Origin: Paenibacillus hamazuiensis
Lineage (GTDB): Bacteria; Bacillota; Bacilli; Paenibacillales; NBRC-103111
Assembly: GCF_023276405.1 (NCBI RefSeq)
Contig: NZ_JALRMO010000001.1
Span: 1,364,001 to 1,428,000 of the forward strand
DNA length: 64,000 bases
Direction: 5' to 3'
In this document: in pieces, positions 1-9,345 of the stretch
Layout: each line of letters begins with the position of its first letter
How positions within the stretch are numbered: position 1 is the first letter of the stretch
Notes under the pieces: model-generated
The model's database searches: none
Seen by the model: only the letters and a program-made list of their open reading frames with translations
What the model was told of the DNA's origin: nothing
Program-made: the position numbers and the translations under genes

Positions 1-991
1 CGCCAGCCAAATTTTAAAAGGGGATAAGGTGACGTTTGCAAACAGCTGGATTCCTTTGCTGCTGGCCGTTATCGTGATTGCCGTTATCGGATTCCTCACA
101 TGGAGGCTCAAGGCGATTGCCAGCGTCGTCTTGACGCTGGCCACGACGGTCGGTCTGCTCGTATTGCAATTTTTCATCTTTAAATCTTCTTCCACCGTGG
201 TGGATATGGTCGGTGTCGTGACATGCGGACTGGTTACTTATTTGGGCAATATCGCGATGAAAACTTACTTTGAGACAAAGCAAAAAAACTACATTACGAA
301 ACAGTTCGGCCGCTATATATCCCCTGACCTGGTCAAGGAGATTGCCAGCAGCGACCAGGAAATCAAGCTCGGCGGCATCAGCAAGGAGCTGACGATTTTG
401 TTCCTCGACGTGCGCGGGTTTACGCCCTTGTCCGAGAAACTGAAGCCGGAAGAAGTCGTCGGATTCCTGAACATGATGTTCGACTTGATCACCGAAAGAG
501 CGCTGGTTAACCACGGGACGATCGACAAATTTATCGGGGATGCCGCGATGATTTTGTATAATGCTCCGCTGGACGTTCCGAACCATCCTTATTACGCGGT
601 AAAAACCGCATACGATATCCAGAAGGGGATGGAGAAAGTGCGCGCCGACGTTTTGGAGAAATACGGAGTGACGATCAGCGTCGGTATCGGGATCAACACC
701 GGCGAAGTGGTCGTCGGCAATATCGGTTCGTACTTGCGCGTAGACTATACGGCGATCGGCGACAATGTCAACACCGCTGCGCGGATCGAGTCCAATACGA
801 GCCCGAATCAAATTTTGGTTTCCGAAGTCACTTACGAACTGACGAAAGATTATTTTGAGTACAATTTTGCCGGAGAAAAGCTGATGAAAGGAAAAAGCGT
901 TCCGCTTAAACTGTTTGAAGTGACCGGCCTGAAAGGCGCACCTTCCGATGCTGCAGAACGCAGGGAGAATGCATCCGGCCACGCGTCCTAG
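1..991 (+). CDS. Membrane adenylate cyclase, class III (5' end outside window)
   Basis: The frame is open to the left edge, so this is the C-terminal part of a longer protein. The GTG at 29 lies inside it and is probably not the start. Visible are three membrane helices (about residues 8-28, 30-52 and 57-77 counted from codon 29) and then a class III cyclase domain. Metal-binding Asp residues lie in FLDVRGFT and in FIGDAAM. Lys in TIDKF and Asp in VDYTAIGD are the residues expected for ATP. Asn and Arg of NVNTAAR complete the site, so it should make cAMP. The residues before the helices resemble the end of a CHASE2 sensor domain, the usual partner of such cyclases; this is inferred. A FecR-domain gene follows. 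Confidence 0.85.
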   Translation, partial: ASQILKGDKVTFANSWIPLLLAVIVIAVIGFLTWRLKAIASVVLTLATTVGLLVLQFFIFKSSSTVVDMVGVVTCGLVTYLGNIAMKTYFETKQKNYITKQFGRYISPDLVKEIASSDQEIKLGGISKELTILFLDVRGFTPLSEKLKPEEVVGFLNMMFDLITERALVNHGTIDKFIGDAAMILYNAPLDVPNHPYYAVKTAYDIQKGMEKVRADVLEKYGVTISVGIGINTGEVVVGNIGSYLRVDYTAIGDNVNTAARIESNTSPNQILVSEVTYELTKDYFEYNFAGEKLMKGKSVPLKLFEVTGLKGAPSDAAERRENASGHAS

Positions 992-998
992 TGATATC

Positions 999-1035
999 GG
1001 CCCTCTTTCCCATTGCCGGGGGAGGGCTCATTTTG
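999..1035 (+). terminator. Probable terminator after the cyclase gene
   Basis: GCCCTC pairs with GAGGGC across a short C/G-rich inner stem, followed by CATTTT. The T-run is short, so the call is moderate. Confidence 0.5.
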
Positions 1036-1086
1036 TGAAATTCATTACATAAGTCTACAAAAATATCAAAAACGCCGAAAGAATCA

Positions 1087-1115
1087 TTGTCAATTTGCAC
1101 TCGGCCCCTTAAAAT
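1087..1115 (+). promoter_or_regulatory. Sigma-A type promoter for the FecR gene
   Basis: TTGTCA and TAAAAT are separated by 17 bases and lie about 60 bases before the GTG start at 1177. Confidence 0.5.
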
Positions 1116-1176
1116 GAAGTTGAATGCTGTACGAGAGGGATAGGCAAAAAGTCTTAGTAGCGAGAGGAGATTTATA

Positions 1177-3531
1177 GTGGGGAATTACATGGCTTTACGA
1201 ATGAACGGCAGGTCCTTTTTGGCAATGATTTTAGTGTTTTCGCTCATTTTCGGGCTATTATCGTCGGTTTTGGCCAAGCCGGTCCAGGCAAAATCGTCGG
1301 CAAGGGCGGCGATCGTTGCCGAAGTGAACGGAACCGTTACCGTGAAAAAAGCCGGCGGCTCCAAGTCCTATTCCGCTTATGTGGACATGAGCTTGAATCA
1401 AGGCGATTACATATCTACCGGCGCAGGCTCTTCCGTTGTGCTTCGTGTATCGGACCGTCAGGACGAGATTACGCTCGGCGAAAACTCTGATTTTTACATT
1501 TCCGATTTGGCGAACCAGGGAGATGGCTCTACTTCCAAATTCAAAATGTGGGCCGGCTCGATGTGGGTGAAAGTGAAAAGCCTTGTAAGCTCGGAGGACG
1601 AGTTCGAGGTCGAAACGCCGACAGCGGTGATGGGCGTCCGCGGCACCCATTATTACGCGGGTGTTTCTCCGATAACCGGCGAGACTACGGCAGCGGTTTT
1701 CGGCGGCTTCATTCGCGTCTCGTCGGTTACCGCAACGGAAAACGAAGAAACGAAAAAATCGATCCAGGAAAATAAAGTGGTCTACTTGTACCCGGCCCAG
1801 CAGATCAACCTCGATTCCAGGACGGAAGTACCGGATTTGAGACTGAAGGTGTCGCTGATTAATCCGGCGGAGATCGTCAAACAAGCTTCTCCTAAGGTAC
1901 TCGAGGCTCTGATTAAGGATAAGCCTTCCATCGATCTGGAAAACAGCCAATTTATCGATAAGCAGAAGCAATTGCTCGGGCAAGGAACGGAATTCAAGGA
2001 TGACAACTCCATCCTGAGACTGAAGTCAACGGAGGACTTGTCGAAGGTTGAGGGCAACCTGAACAATTTCATCAATGCGATCGCGAAACAGGCGATTGAC
2101 GAGAAAAAAATCCAAGAGCAGGTCATCACCGATACGAACAAAACCATTCCGGATCCGAACAGAAAGATTGACCTCGAAAGAACCGGGCTTGACAATTCCG
2201 CCGGAATAGATCCGGAGGAGCAAAGGCTTCGAGATGAGCTGCTGAAATCGATTCAAGCGCAAAATAACGATCCGGCAGCGGAAGAGCAGCGGCGTTTAAT
2301 TGAAGCACAGCAAAATTTAGCAAGCCTGTTGCAGCAAATTCTTCAAGATCGCCAAAAGCTGGAAGAGACGAATAAAGCGGTCGAAAAACAAAATAATCAG
2401 AAGGCGGCGGAGAAAGCTCAGCAGCAGACGGGCACACCTTCGAATAACGGCAATGGCGGCGGAGGAAGTAATAGCAGCGGCAGCAGCGGAGGATCTAACA
2501 ACAAACCGAATCCTCCGGTCGTAACAAGTCCAACCGGACCTGCCACGGTGACGAATCCGGTTAAGGTAGCGTTGACGGCAAAGGCAGGGTCAACCATCCG
2601 AATTTATAACAACGGAACCGAAATCGCCAGCGGTACGGGGAACGGTGGCACGCCGACAGAAATCTTGCTCGGCAACCTGGCTCCCGGTACATATAATTTT
2701 ACCGCGCGTGCCTTCTCGGGAAGCGACGGAAGTTCCAGCGTAACGATTCCGGCCATTACGGTGGTATCTGAGAATACCGCTCCGAATGCGCCTACGATAG
2801 TAAGTCCGACGCAACCCGTAACGGTTAACAATCCGGTTTCGGTGACTGTGAAGGCCCAGTCCGGAGCAACCGTTATAATTTATAATAATGAAACCGAAAT
2901 GGGAAGAGGCACAGGAGCCGGAGATACGGAGGTCGTCATTTCGCTGGGAAGCTTGAACCCGGGAACGTACAATTTGACCGCGCGTGCCTATATCGGCAGC
3001 GCAGCGAGCGAGACCGTCCCAATCCCGGCCATAACGGTGGCGTCTGGAAACACTGTTTCGGAGCCAAGCCTGCTGTTTAAGCCGGGAACCGTGCAAGGAT
3101 CGACGGCGAACGTTATTTTATCGTTGAAAGATTTCACGGGTTCTAAGCAGCTGTACGCCATTGAAGCGCATCTGCTTTACTCCGATAAGCTGAAATACGA
3201 GGGAAGCGGTACGGTTGCCAAGGTTTCCACAAATGTGTTCGGCTTGTCCCAAAGCGCGGAAACATTAACGGAACATACAAACACAGCTAAAACGGAAACC
3301 GAGCTTATTTACGCGGCCACCAATTATGAGCTGACGGGCGGAGCGCCGAGCCAAAATATCGAAGTCAAAGGCGAGAAGCAGTTGGTTACCATTCCGCTTG
3401 CCATCAAATCGAGCGATACGGCAGCCATACCGGTCAAGCTGATTTATTATAAAATCGTGGACAAAGATGGCAATGTCGTTAAGGAGTCCAAAGATCCGAT
3501 TGAAATTTCCGTTCCTGTAAATAACGGTTAA
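1177..3531 (+). CDS. Secreted FecR-domain protein with Ig-like and cohesin-like modules
   Basis: The 784-aa product starts at GTG 1177, 6 bases after AGAGGAGA; an ATG at 1189 is the alternative. It has a signal peptide (about 1-38, cut after VQAKS), a FecR domain (about 45-200, with TAVMGVRGTHYY), a charged Gln/Glu-rich coiled coil (about 345-412), a Gly/Ser linker, two tandem Ig-like repeats of about 90 residues sharing GTYN(F/L)TARA, and a C-terminal beta module (about 630-784) resembling cohesin/dockerin-type folds. In Gram-positives FecR domains occur on surface or secreted proteins; a role in ferric uptake is not implied. It lies between a sensor cyclase and an NHL-repeat protein, probably as one surface-sensing group. 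Confidence 0.8.
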   Translation: MGNYMALRMNGRSFLAMILVFSLIFGLLSSVLAKPVQAKSSARAAIVAEVNGTVTVKKAGGSKSYSAYVDMSLNQGDYISTGAGSSVVLRVSDRQDEITLGENSDFYISDLANQGDGSTSKFKMWAGSMWVKVKSLVSSEDEFEVETPTAVMGVRGTHYYAGVSPITGETTAAVFGGFIRVSSVTATENEETKKSIQENKVVYLYPAQQINLDSRTEVPDLRLKVSLINPAEIVKQASPKVLEALIKDKPSIDLENSQFIDKQKQLLGQGTEFKDDNSILRLKSTEDLSKVEGNLNNFINAIAKQAIDEKKIQEQVITDTNKTIPDPNRKIDLERTGLDNSAGIDPEEQRLRDELLKSIQAQNNDPAAEEQRRLIEAQQNLASLLQQILQDRQKLEETNKAVEKQNNQKAAEKAQQQTGTPSNNGNGGGGSNSSGSSGGSNNKPNPPVVTSPTGPATVTNPVKVALTAKAGSTIRIYNNGTEIASGTGNGGTPTEILLGNLAPGTYNFTARAFSGSDGSSSVTIPAITVVSENTAPNAPTIVSPTQPVTVNNPVSVTVKAQSGATVIIYNNETEMGRGTGAGDTEVVISLGSLNPGTYNLTARAYIGSAASETVPIPAITVASGNTVSEPSLLFKPGTVQGSTANVILSLKDFTGSKQLYAIEAHLLYSDKLKYEGSGTVAKVSTNVFGLSQSAETLTEHTNTAKTETELIYAATNYELTGGAPSQNIEVKGEKQLVTIPLAIKSSDTAAIPVKLIYYKIVDKDGNVVKESKDPIEISVPVNNG

Positions 3532-3546
3532 TTTAAGGAGAGCCAT

Positions 3547-5163
3547 ATGAAAAAACTGGGCACAGTGTTCGTCACTTCGGTGATGGCAGCAGCATTAATC
3601 GGCGGTAACGCCGCATGGGGAGCCGACATTTCCAAAGGCGTTACCGGAGGAGAAGGTCAGATCTTAACGGACGTCTCTACTTACGCGGGAGTAGGAGACT
3701 TCGGATCGTTCAACACGGTACGTCTGTTTTCATCGTTCCGCAATACGGCCGGTCTATTAGCTTTAAGCGACGGATCGTTGATCGTATCCGATATGAAAAA
3801 CCACCTGCTCCGGAAAGTATCCGGAGGCGATGTATCGAACTTTGCCGGAGTGATCATCCAAAAAGACGGCAAAGGGTTTCCGGTCGGCGGCAGGATGGAC
3901 GGAAAAGCCGACAAATCCGTTTTCCAGGAGCCGGCGGGACTCGCTGCTGACGCGAGCGGCAATATTTATGTAGCCGATGCGGCTAACAATGCGATTCGTA
4001 AAATCAGCGTGTCCGGCGATGTAACGACGATTGCCGGCAACGGCGTTCAAGGGAATAAAGACGGTTCGGGTGCTGAAGCTACATTTTATCATCCAATGGA
4101 CGTTGCGGTAGCCGCGGACGGCACCGTCTATGTAGCGGATTCCTTAAATCATTTGATCCGCAGCATAAGTCCGGCGGGAAAAGTTACGACGCTGAACGGT
4201 CAGTCGGAGCGCGTCGTTCAAGTGGCTCCGGGACAGTATGTCCCCGCAGGGGATTACAAGGACGGGAATCTCGCCTCCGCCTTGTTTAACGAGCCGTCGG
4301 GACTGGCGATCGACAGCAAGGGGAATTTGTATGTAAGCGATTCGGGCAATCAACGGATCCGTTATATCGATTTCGCTCAAGGGCAAGTCACGACGGTGGC
4401 CGGTGCCAGCATGGCGGAAAACAAGAGCTCCCTTTACGAAAAGTCCGAATTATATGCTACCGGCGATTTTGCCGACGGCAACGCTTCGGAAGCGCTGTTT
4501 AATTTTCCGATGGGCATTGCGCTTACCTCGGAGGGCGGCCTGGTCATAGCGGACAGCTTGAATCATTCGATCCGCTATTTATACGGAGGCAAGGTGACGA
4601 CGCTTGCCGGTTCCGCGCTGAGGAAGTCCGGAGAAACCGACGGCATCGACCGATACGCCGAATTCAAAAATCCGACGGACGTAGCCGTATCGGCCGATGG
4701 CAACATCTTCGTCGCCGACGCGTATAACAATAAAGTCCGCCGCCTTGATCTGTACAGTTTGCCGGCCAATCTGCCGAAGGACGACAGCGTCAAAGTTGCA
4801 TACGGCTCCAAGTGGATCGAATTCGATGCCCAGCCGGAAATCGTAAACGACCGCACGATGGTACCGGTCCGGGCGATTACCGAAACCCTCGGGTATAAGG
4901 TGACTTACAGCGATGAAGGCCGAAGCGTTCAGCTTTCCAAGGGCAATGTCACCATCGAGCTGTACATCGATAAGACCGGCATCAAGCGGAAGGAAGCCGG
5001 CAAGGACGATATCTTCAAGGCAACCGATGTTGCTCCTTATATTAAACAGGACCGCACCTACGTGCCTGTCCGGTTTTTTGCGGAAGAGATCGGGCTCGAC
5101 GTTCAATGGAATAATGAAACGAGAACGGCTATCCTTCGCGGCAAAACGTTTGTGAAAGAATAA
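3547..5163 (+). CDS. Secreted NHL-repeat protein with copper-amine-oxidase-N (stalk) domain
   Basis: The 538-aa product has a signal peptide (about 1-26, ending AWGAD). About 60-400 is a series of NHL repeats, with recurring patterns such as GLAIDSKGNLYVSDSGNQRI and a following valley of glycine-rich turns, which should form a six-bladed propeller. About 415-535 is a copper amine oxidase N-terminal type domain, with the paired hallmarks RTMVPVRAITE and RTYVPVRFFAEE. In Paenibacillus this domain is a common surface module and not an oxidase. The start is ATG with AAGGAG 6 bases upstream, 15 bases after the FecR gene, so the two are probably co-transcribed. Ligand unknown. Confidence 0.85.
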   Translation: MKKLGTVFVTSVMAAALIGGNAAWGADISKGVTGGEGQILTDVSTYAGVGDFGSFNTVRLFSSFRNTAGLLALSDGSLIVSDMKNHLLRKVSGGDVSNFAGVIIQKDGKGFPVGGRMDGKADKSVFQEPAGLAADASGNIYVADAANNAIRKISVSGDVTTIAGNGVQGNKDGSGAEATFYHPMDVAVAADGTVYVADSLNHLIRSISPAGKVTTLNGQSERVVQVAPGQYVPAGDYKDGNLASALFNEPSGLAIDSKGNLYVSDSGNQRIRYIDFAQGQVTTVAGASMAENKSSLYEKSELYATGDFADGNASEALFNFPMGIALTSEGGLVIADSLNHSIRYLYGGKVTTLAGSALRKSGETDGIDRYAEFKNPTDVAVSADGNIFVADAYNNKVRRLDLYSLPANLPKDDSVKVAYGSKWIEFDAQPEIVNDRTMVPVRAITETLGYKVTYSDEGRSVQLSKGNVTIELYIDKTGIKRKEAGKDDIFKATDVAPYIKQDRTYVPVRFFAEEIGLDVQWNNETRTAILRGKTFVKE

Positions 5164-5169
5164 CGCGCC

Positions 5170-5226
5170 CGGCCTGTTCTGTACGAAGGAAACTCAGTTT
5201 TCTTCACAGGGCAGGCCGTTTCGTTT
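5170..5226 (+). terminator. Terminator after the FecR-NHL unit
   Basis: A long hairpin: CGGCCTG pairs with CAGGCCG and an inner arm GAAGGAAAC pairs with GTTTTCTTC, followed by TTTCGTTT. Confidence 0.75.
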
Positions 5227-5265
5227 ATGATAATAGCTAAAACAGCAAAGTTTGGGGGGAACCCG

Positions 5266-5997
5266 GTGTCCGACGTGCAGGAGCTACATGAGAGAATAAG
5301 GCAGCTGGAAGCGAAAAACAGAGAACTCACGTTGCTGGTCGAGTCTACCCACGAACTGAATAAAGCGTCTCTGACCGATCACCCTTTCTCGATCAATGTG
5401 ATCCAGTCCCTCGTATTGGCGCTCGACTCCCGGGATCCGTATACGGCGGGCCATTCCTCCAGAGTCGCGCTTTATTCCTTATGGATAGCCAGAAAGCTGG
5501 GCGTTGACGAAGAGGAGTGCAAGCATTTTCACAGGGCCGCGTTAATGCACGATATCGGCAAAATCGGCGTGCCGGATCGAATTCTGCTGAAGGCAGACAG
5601 TTTGAATGAGGAAGAGTTTGCCGTCATGGCCTCGCATACGGTCATCGGTGCGCGGATTCTTTCGAAGATGGAGCCTGAGGGAAGAATGATCCAGGCTACG
5701 GAGGTAGCCAAGTATCACCACGAGAAGATGGACGGGTCGGGGTATCCGGAACGGCTGGTCGGCGACAGAATCCCGTTTTATGCGAGAATTGTCGCGGTTG
5801 CGGACGCGTTTGACGCAATGACGACCGACCGGCCATATGCAAAAGGCCGCAGCTTTCAGGAAGGCATCAAAGAGTTGGTCCGCTGCAAGGGAACACATTT
5901 TGACCCTCGGGTGGTCGACGCGTTTGAAAGTGTCATGAAGGAGAGGCGGTTCATGATTTCGTCATCAAGTTCCGTTTACAGCGAGGTGAACGAGTGA
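5266..5997 (+). CDS. HD-GYP domain phosphodiesterase
   Basis: I start the gene at GTG 5266 because GGGGGGA lies 5 bases before it; the ATG at 5227 abuts the terminator and has no ribosome site. The product (about 243 aa) has a short coiled N-terminus and an HD-GYP domain. HDIGKIGVPD carries the metal-binding His-Asp pair and HHEKMDGSGYP is the extended GYP signature. The family hydrolyses cyclic di-GMP. No receiver or membrane domain is present, so it is a cytosolic enzyme. Its last four bases (GTGA) overlap the start of the DUF3307 gene, so the two are translationally coupled. Confidence 0.85.
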   Translation: MSDVQELHERIRQLEAKNRELTLLVESTHELNKASLTDHPFSINVIQSLVLALDSRDPYTAGHSSRVALYSLWIARKLGVDEEECKHFHRAALMHDIGKIGVPDRILLKADSLNEEEFAVMASHTVIGARILSKMEPEGRMIQATEVAKYHHEKMDGSGYPERLVGDRIPFYARIVAVADAFDAMTTDRPYAKGRSFQEGIKELVRCKGTHFDPRVVDAFESVMKERRFMISSSSSVYSEVNE

Positions 5998-6353
5998 AAG
6001 GGATCAATTCTTTCGATATATTATTGCTTGCGCATTTGATCGGCGATTTTTTGCTGCAAAACGAGTGGATGGCCTTCAACAAGCAGAAGCGGTGGCTTCC
6101 GCTGCTCGTGCATAGTGCCGTATACACGATTGCGATCGCCGCAGCTTCGTTCGCTTTGCTCGATCAGCCGCTTTCGGTATACGGGATTTTGCTCGTATTC
6201 GCGGGGCATATCGTACTCGACCGAGGATCGTTTATCGCTTGGTGGTACAAGCGGGTTACGCGGTGCACCGATCCGAAAACGTGGTGGCTCAAAGTCGTTT
6301 ACGATCAAACGTTTCACCTGATTTTGCTTTATGCGGCGCTGCAGCTTGGTTGA
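5994..6353 (+). CDS. DUF3307 family small membrane protein
   Basis: The 119-aa protein starts at a GTG that overlaps the HD-GYP stop. It has three to four hydrophobic helices and the family pattern LAHLIGDFLLQ near the N-terminus, with HIVLDRG and YDQTFHLI later. DUF3307 proteins are uncharacterised integral membrane proteins; some occur next to phosphodiesterases or toxin-like genes. The tight coupling to HD-GYP suggests a shared role at the membrane, which is inference. Confidence 0.75.
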   Translation: MKGINSFDILLLAHLIGDFLLQNEWMAFNKQKRWLPLLVHSAVYTIAIAAASFALLDQPLSVYGILLVFAGHIVLDRGSFIAWWYKRVTRCTDPKTWWLKVVYDQTFHLILLYAALQLG

Positions 6354-6362
6354 ATATATATA

Positions 6363-6398
6363 GGCACTTCGCCCTATTCCGGGCGGAGTGCCTTTTTT
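6363..6398 (+). terminator. Strong intrinsic terminator
   Basis: GGCACTTCGCCC pairs with GGGCGGAGTGCC (12 pairs, one G-U) around TATTCC, followed by six T. Confidence 0.9.
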
Positions 6399-6471
6399 CA
6401 TCTACAAAATATGGATAAAAAAACCGATATTAGGGAGTAAACACCGAATTGGCGAAAGAAGTGATACATCC

Positions 6472-7875
6472 GTGAAAACGAAGGATCACGAGGAGCAGTT
6501 GCGCGAATTTTTCAAGCATCATCCGGACAATGATCCCCTTTATTTGAAAAGATACGTCAAGGAGCATCCCGACAATAAAATGGCCTGGTACTTGCTCGGA
6601 AGGGAGTATGCCGCACAGGGAAAACAGGGCAAGGCGCTATACTGTTTTACGAAGGCCGGAGAAGTGTACGAAGCGTTTGAGGAGCAGGCGGCCCCGGTCA
6701 TTGAGGAAGAGAGCAAGGACGACCCTTTGCAGCAAAAGCAAATGCGGCGTAAAGGTTTCTTGCCTTGGACGAGACGAATCATTTTTGTGATGCTGGCGGC
6801 GCTGCTGCTTTTTTACATACCGTCTCCGGCTTACGAACGGGAAGGAGAGAGCATGCCGGCAAGCATCCCTCCGGCAGAAGTGCAGCAAACGAAAGTATAT
6901 TATATCGCCAAGGAAAAAACGAAAGAAAACGTAGGCGCGGCGCTGCAGGAAATCATTGTCAAAGAGAAGCTGACCAACTATTCGATCCTGGTGCAAGGAC
7001 AACCGAGCCCCGATAATAAATGGATTTGGTGGCTGAAAAAACCTCAGGTGCTGCTTTCCGTCGAAGGGAAAGCCGATTCCGCACAGCTGCAAATCGAATA
7101 CCATGATGCGGCAAGCTGCGACTGTCAGCCCACGGAACCGGTGAAGCCGCTCGCTATTTTTGCACCATGGGCGGCTCAGCAGGAGCAGGAGCTCATATTG
7201 CGCTCAGCGCTGGCTGCTTTTTACCGCATCAACGGCAGGCTTCCTGCGGATCTTCCGGAGCTGAGCAGGCCGTACCCGGACAACTTGCTGCCGGGGGTAA
7301 CTCCTTATATGGAAGAAAAATATCGGAAGGAAAAAGATTTGCTCGGATCGGAGGCGGTGAAGCTCGCGACAGCGCCGGCCGCGGACTCCGCAGCCGTCCC
7401 GAAAACGCAGCAAACGTTCGCCAAACCGCTTACGGAACCGCTGCAAATCGTCATCGACAAGACGGCGCACCGTTTGGCGCTGGTCAGCGGCAGCATTATT
7501 CTCCGCAGCTATCCGGTAGGACTGGGAGGGGCGAAGACGCCGGAAGCGGAATTTGTAATTTCGGAGAAGGTAAGAAATCCGAACGGCAAATCGAATGGCG
7601 AGTTCGGCAGCCGCGGGATGACGCTCGGGGATACGCTTTATGCGATTCATGGCACCAACAAGCCGGCCAGCATCGGCAAGGACGAATCCCACGGCTGCAT
7701 CCGCATGCTGCAGCAGGATGTGGAGGAGCTGTTCGACATGGTGCCGCTCGGCACCAAAGTGACGATCGGCAAAGGGCTGCTGCCCCCTGACATTGAAAGA
7801 AGCGGCACCCCGTTTCAGATGCCGCTGTTTAGCGAAGAGACAAACCCTGGAAAAGTATACAAGTGGCTGGATTGA
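6472..7875 (+). CDS. Membrane-anchored L,D-transpeptidase (YkuD domain)
   Basis: The open frame begins inside the preceding terminator (ATG 6388), so I place the start at GTG 6472, 8 bases after an AGAAGTG-like site. The product is 467 aa. A short cytosolic helical/TPR-like segment (1-90) is followed by one membrane helix (about 102-118), a spacer domain, and a C-terminal YkuD catalytic domain (about 325-440). The catalytic motif is complete: His393 in IHGTN and Cys409 in SHGCIRM. The family makes 3-3 peptidoglycan crosslinks or attaches proteins to peptidoglycan. The extracellular Pro/Ala-rich linker fits a wall-facing enzyme. Confidence 0.85.
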   Translation: MKTKDHEEQLREFFKHHPDNDPLYLKRYVKEHPDNKMAWYLLGREYAAQGKQGKALYCFTKAGEVYEAFEEQAAPVIEEESKDDPLQQKQMRRKGFLPWTRRIIFVMLAALLLFYIPSPAYEREGESMPASIPPAEVQQTKVYYIAKEKTKENVGAALQEIIVKEKLTNYSILVQGQPSPDNKWIWWLKKPQVLLSVEGKADSAQLQIEYHDAASCDCQPTEPVKPLAIFAPWAAQQEQELILRSALAAFYRINGRLPADLPELSRPYPDNLLPGVTPYMEEKYRKEKDLLGSEAVKLATAPAADSAAVPKTQQTFAKPLTEPLQIVIDKTAHRLALVSGSIILRSYPVGLGGAKTPEAEFVISEKVRNPNGKSNGEFGSRGMTLGDTLYAIHGTNKPASIGKDESHGCIRMLQQDVEELFDMVPLGTKVTIGKGLLPPDIERSGTPFQMPLFSEETNPGKVYKWLD

Positions 7876-7899
7876 AGCGCTTTCCAAACGTTTCGTGGC

Positions 7900-8037
7900 T
7901 TACTGCTGAACGATCAGGAGTACGGCCATGGCGATGACGACAACGGCAAATCCCGCGGCCAGACCGATAAGCAGCTTTTTGTTCAATTCTTCTTTTTGTT
8001 TGGTTTTAAGCGGAGCCGGCTTCCGTTTTTGCTGCAC
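7900..8037 (-). CDS. 45-aa single-pass membrane peptide
   Basis: On the minus strand a GTG start lies 7 bases after AGAGGTG. The peptide has a basic N-terminal half (MQQKRKPAPLKTKQKEE...) and one hydrophobic helix (about 22-42) ending in VQQ-stop. It is convergent with the L,D-transpeptidase gene. Clear coding layout and ribosome site; function unknown. Confidence 0.65.
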   Translation of the reverse strand: MQQKRKPAPLKTKQKEELNKKLLIGLAAGFAVVVIAMAVLLIVQQ

Positions 8038-8228
8038 CTATGAACACCTCTCTTGCGAATATATTTTCATATTAACATATTGCGGACGTTATGGGCAGGG
8101 GGAGTGAGAGCACTCCTCTTTTCCTTTTGCAGGGCAGATTGCCACTTTATTTTTGAACCGGAAACAGCTAAACTGACAGTTAGGGATTTCATAGACAGAA
8201 GTGGTTTTAGGACAGAGGAGTGGACAAG

Positions 8229-9332
8229 ATGTTGTATAAAACTATCGCGAAGCCGGTGCTGTTTCGCATGGACCCCGAGAAGGCGCACCATTTGACGATC
8301 GACGGCTTGAGCACGGCGGCCCGCATCCCGGGGGCGATGGCACTGCTTCGCGGAATGTACGGAGTTGCTGAGTCGAAGGAACTCGCCATGGAGCTATGGG
8401 GCATACATTTTCCGAACCCGATCGGACTGGCGGCAGGGCTTGATAAAAATGCCAAAGCGGTGACCGGATTTTCTAGCATCGGCTTCGGCTTTATGGAGGT
8501 CGGCACGGTGACGCCAAAGCCGCAGGCAGGCAATGAGCTGCCCAGGCTGTTCCGCCTTCCTCCCGATCTGGCGCTGATCAACCGGATGGGCTTCAACAAT
8601 GTCGGTATCGACGGGATGGTGGAAAACCTGCGCCAGACCGGAAAACGCCGCATCCCGCTTGCCATCAACATCGGCAAAAATAAAACGACGCCTAATGAAA
8701 AGGCGGAGGACGATTACCGTGCGTGCATTCGCGCGCTCTATGAATATGGCGATTTTTTCGTGGTCAATATCAGCTCGCCGAATACGCCGGATTTGCGGAA
8801 CTTGCAGCATGGCGACGACTTGTCCCGTCTGCTGGCCGCCGTAACGGAGGAGATGGCTGCCCAGCAGGCGAAGCACTCGGCGGCGGCAAAGCCGATTTTG
8901 GTGAAGATCGCACCGGATTTGAACGACGACGAAGTCGCTTATACGATCCATACGATTCAAAATAGCGGGGTCTCCGGGGTTATTGCATCGAATACGACGA
9001 TCAGCCGGGAAGGGCTCACACACCCGAACAAAGGCGAAACCGGGGGGCTAAGCGGACGACCGCTCACCGAACGCTCCACGCGGCTTATTTATCAAATATA
9101 CAAAGCGACGCAAGGAAAATTGCCGATCATCGGGTCGGGAGGGATTTTTTCCGCGCAGGACGCATATGAAAAAATACGGGCCGGAGCCAGTCTGGTCGAA
9201 GTGTATACGGCACTCATTTATGAAGGCCCGGGTCTCCTGCAAAGCATCAACAATGGCTTGAGAGAGCTTATGCGCCGGGACGGGTACACCCACATCTCGC
9301 AAGCTATAGGAGCGGCACATCGGGGCAATTGA
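8229..9332 (+). CDS. pyrD: Dihydroorotate dehydrogenase, class 2 (quinone)
   Basis: ATG 8229 is chosen because AGAGGAG lies 8 bases upstream; a GTG at 8220 falls inside that ribosome site. The product (367 aa) oxidises dihydroorotate to orotate in pyrimidine synthesis, passing electrons to membrane quinone. The class 2 marks are the N-terminal helical extension (KPVLFRMDPEKAHHL), FMN-binding GLAAGLDKN, NRMGFNN, and NISSPNT with Ser in place of the class 1 Cys. IIGSGGI near the C-terminus binds FMN phosphate. It is not in a pyr operon here. Confidence 0.93.
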   Translation: MLYKTIAKPVLFRMDPEKAHHLTIDGLSTAARIPGAMALLRGMYGVAESKELAMELWGIHFPNPIGLAAGLDKNAKAVTGFSSIGFGFMEVGTVTPKPQAGNELPRLFRLPPDLALINRMGFNNVGIDGMVENLRQTGKRRIPLAINIGKNKTTPNEKAEDDYRACIRALYEYGDFFVVNISSPNTPDLRNLQHGDDLSRLLAAVTEEMAAQQAKHSAAAKPILVKIAPDLNDDEVAYTIHTIQNSGVSGVIASNTTISREGLTHPNKGETGGLSGRPLTERSTRLIYQIYKATQGKLPIIGSGGIFSAQDAYEKIRAGASLVEVYTALIYEGPGLLQSINNGLRELMRRDGYTHISQAIGAAHRGN

Positions 9333-9345
9333 AGGAGGAAATTCC

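Noticed and set aside
8053-8295. 80-codon plus-strand frame before pyrD
   Set aside because: No ribosome site, overlaps the start of pyrD in another frame, and reads as non-protein-like text.
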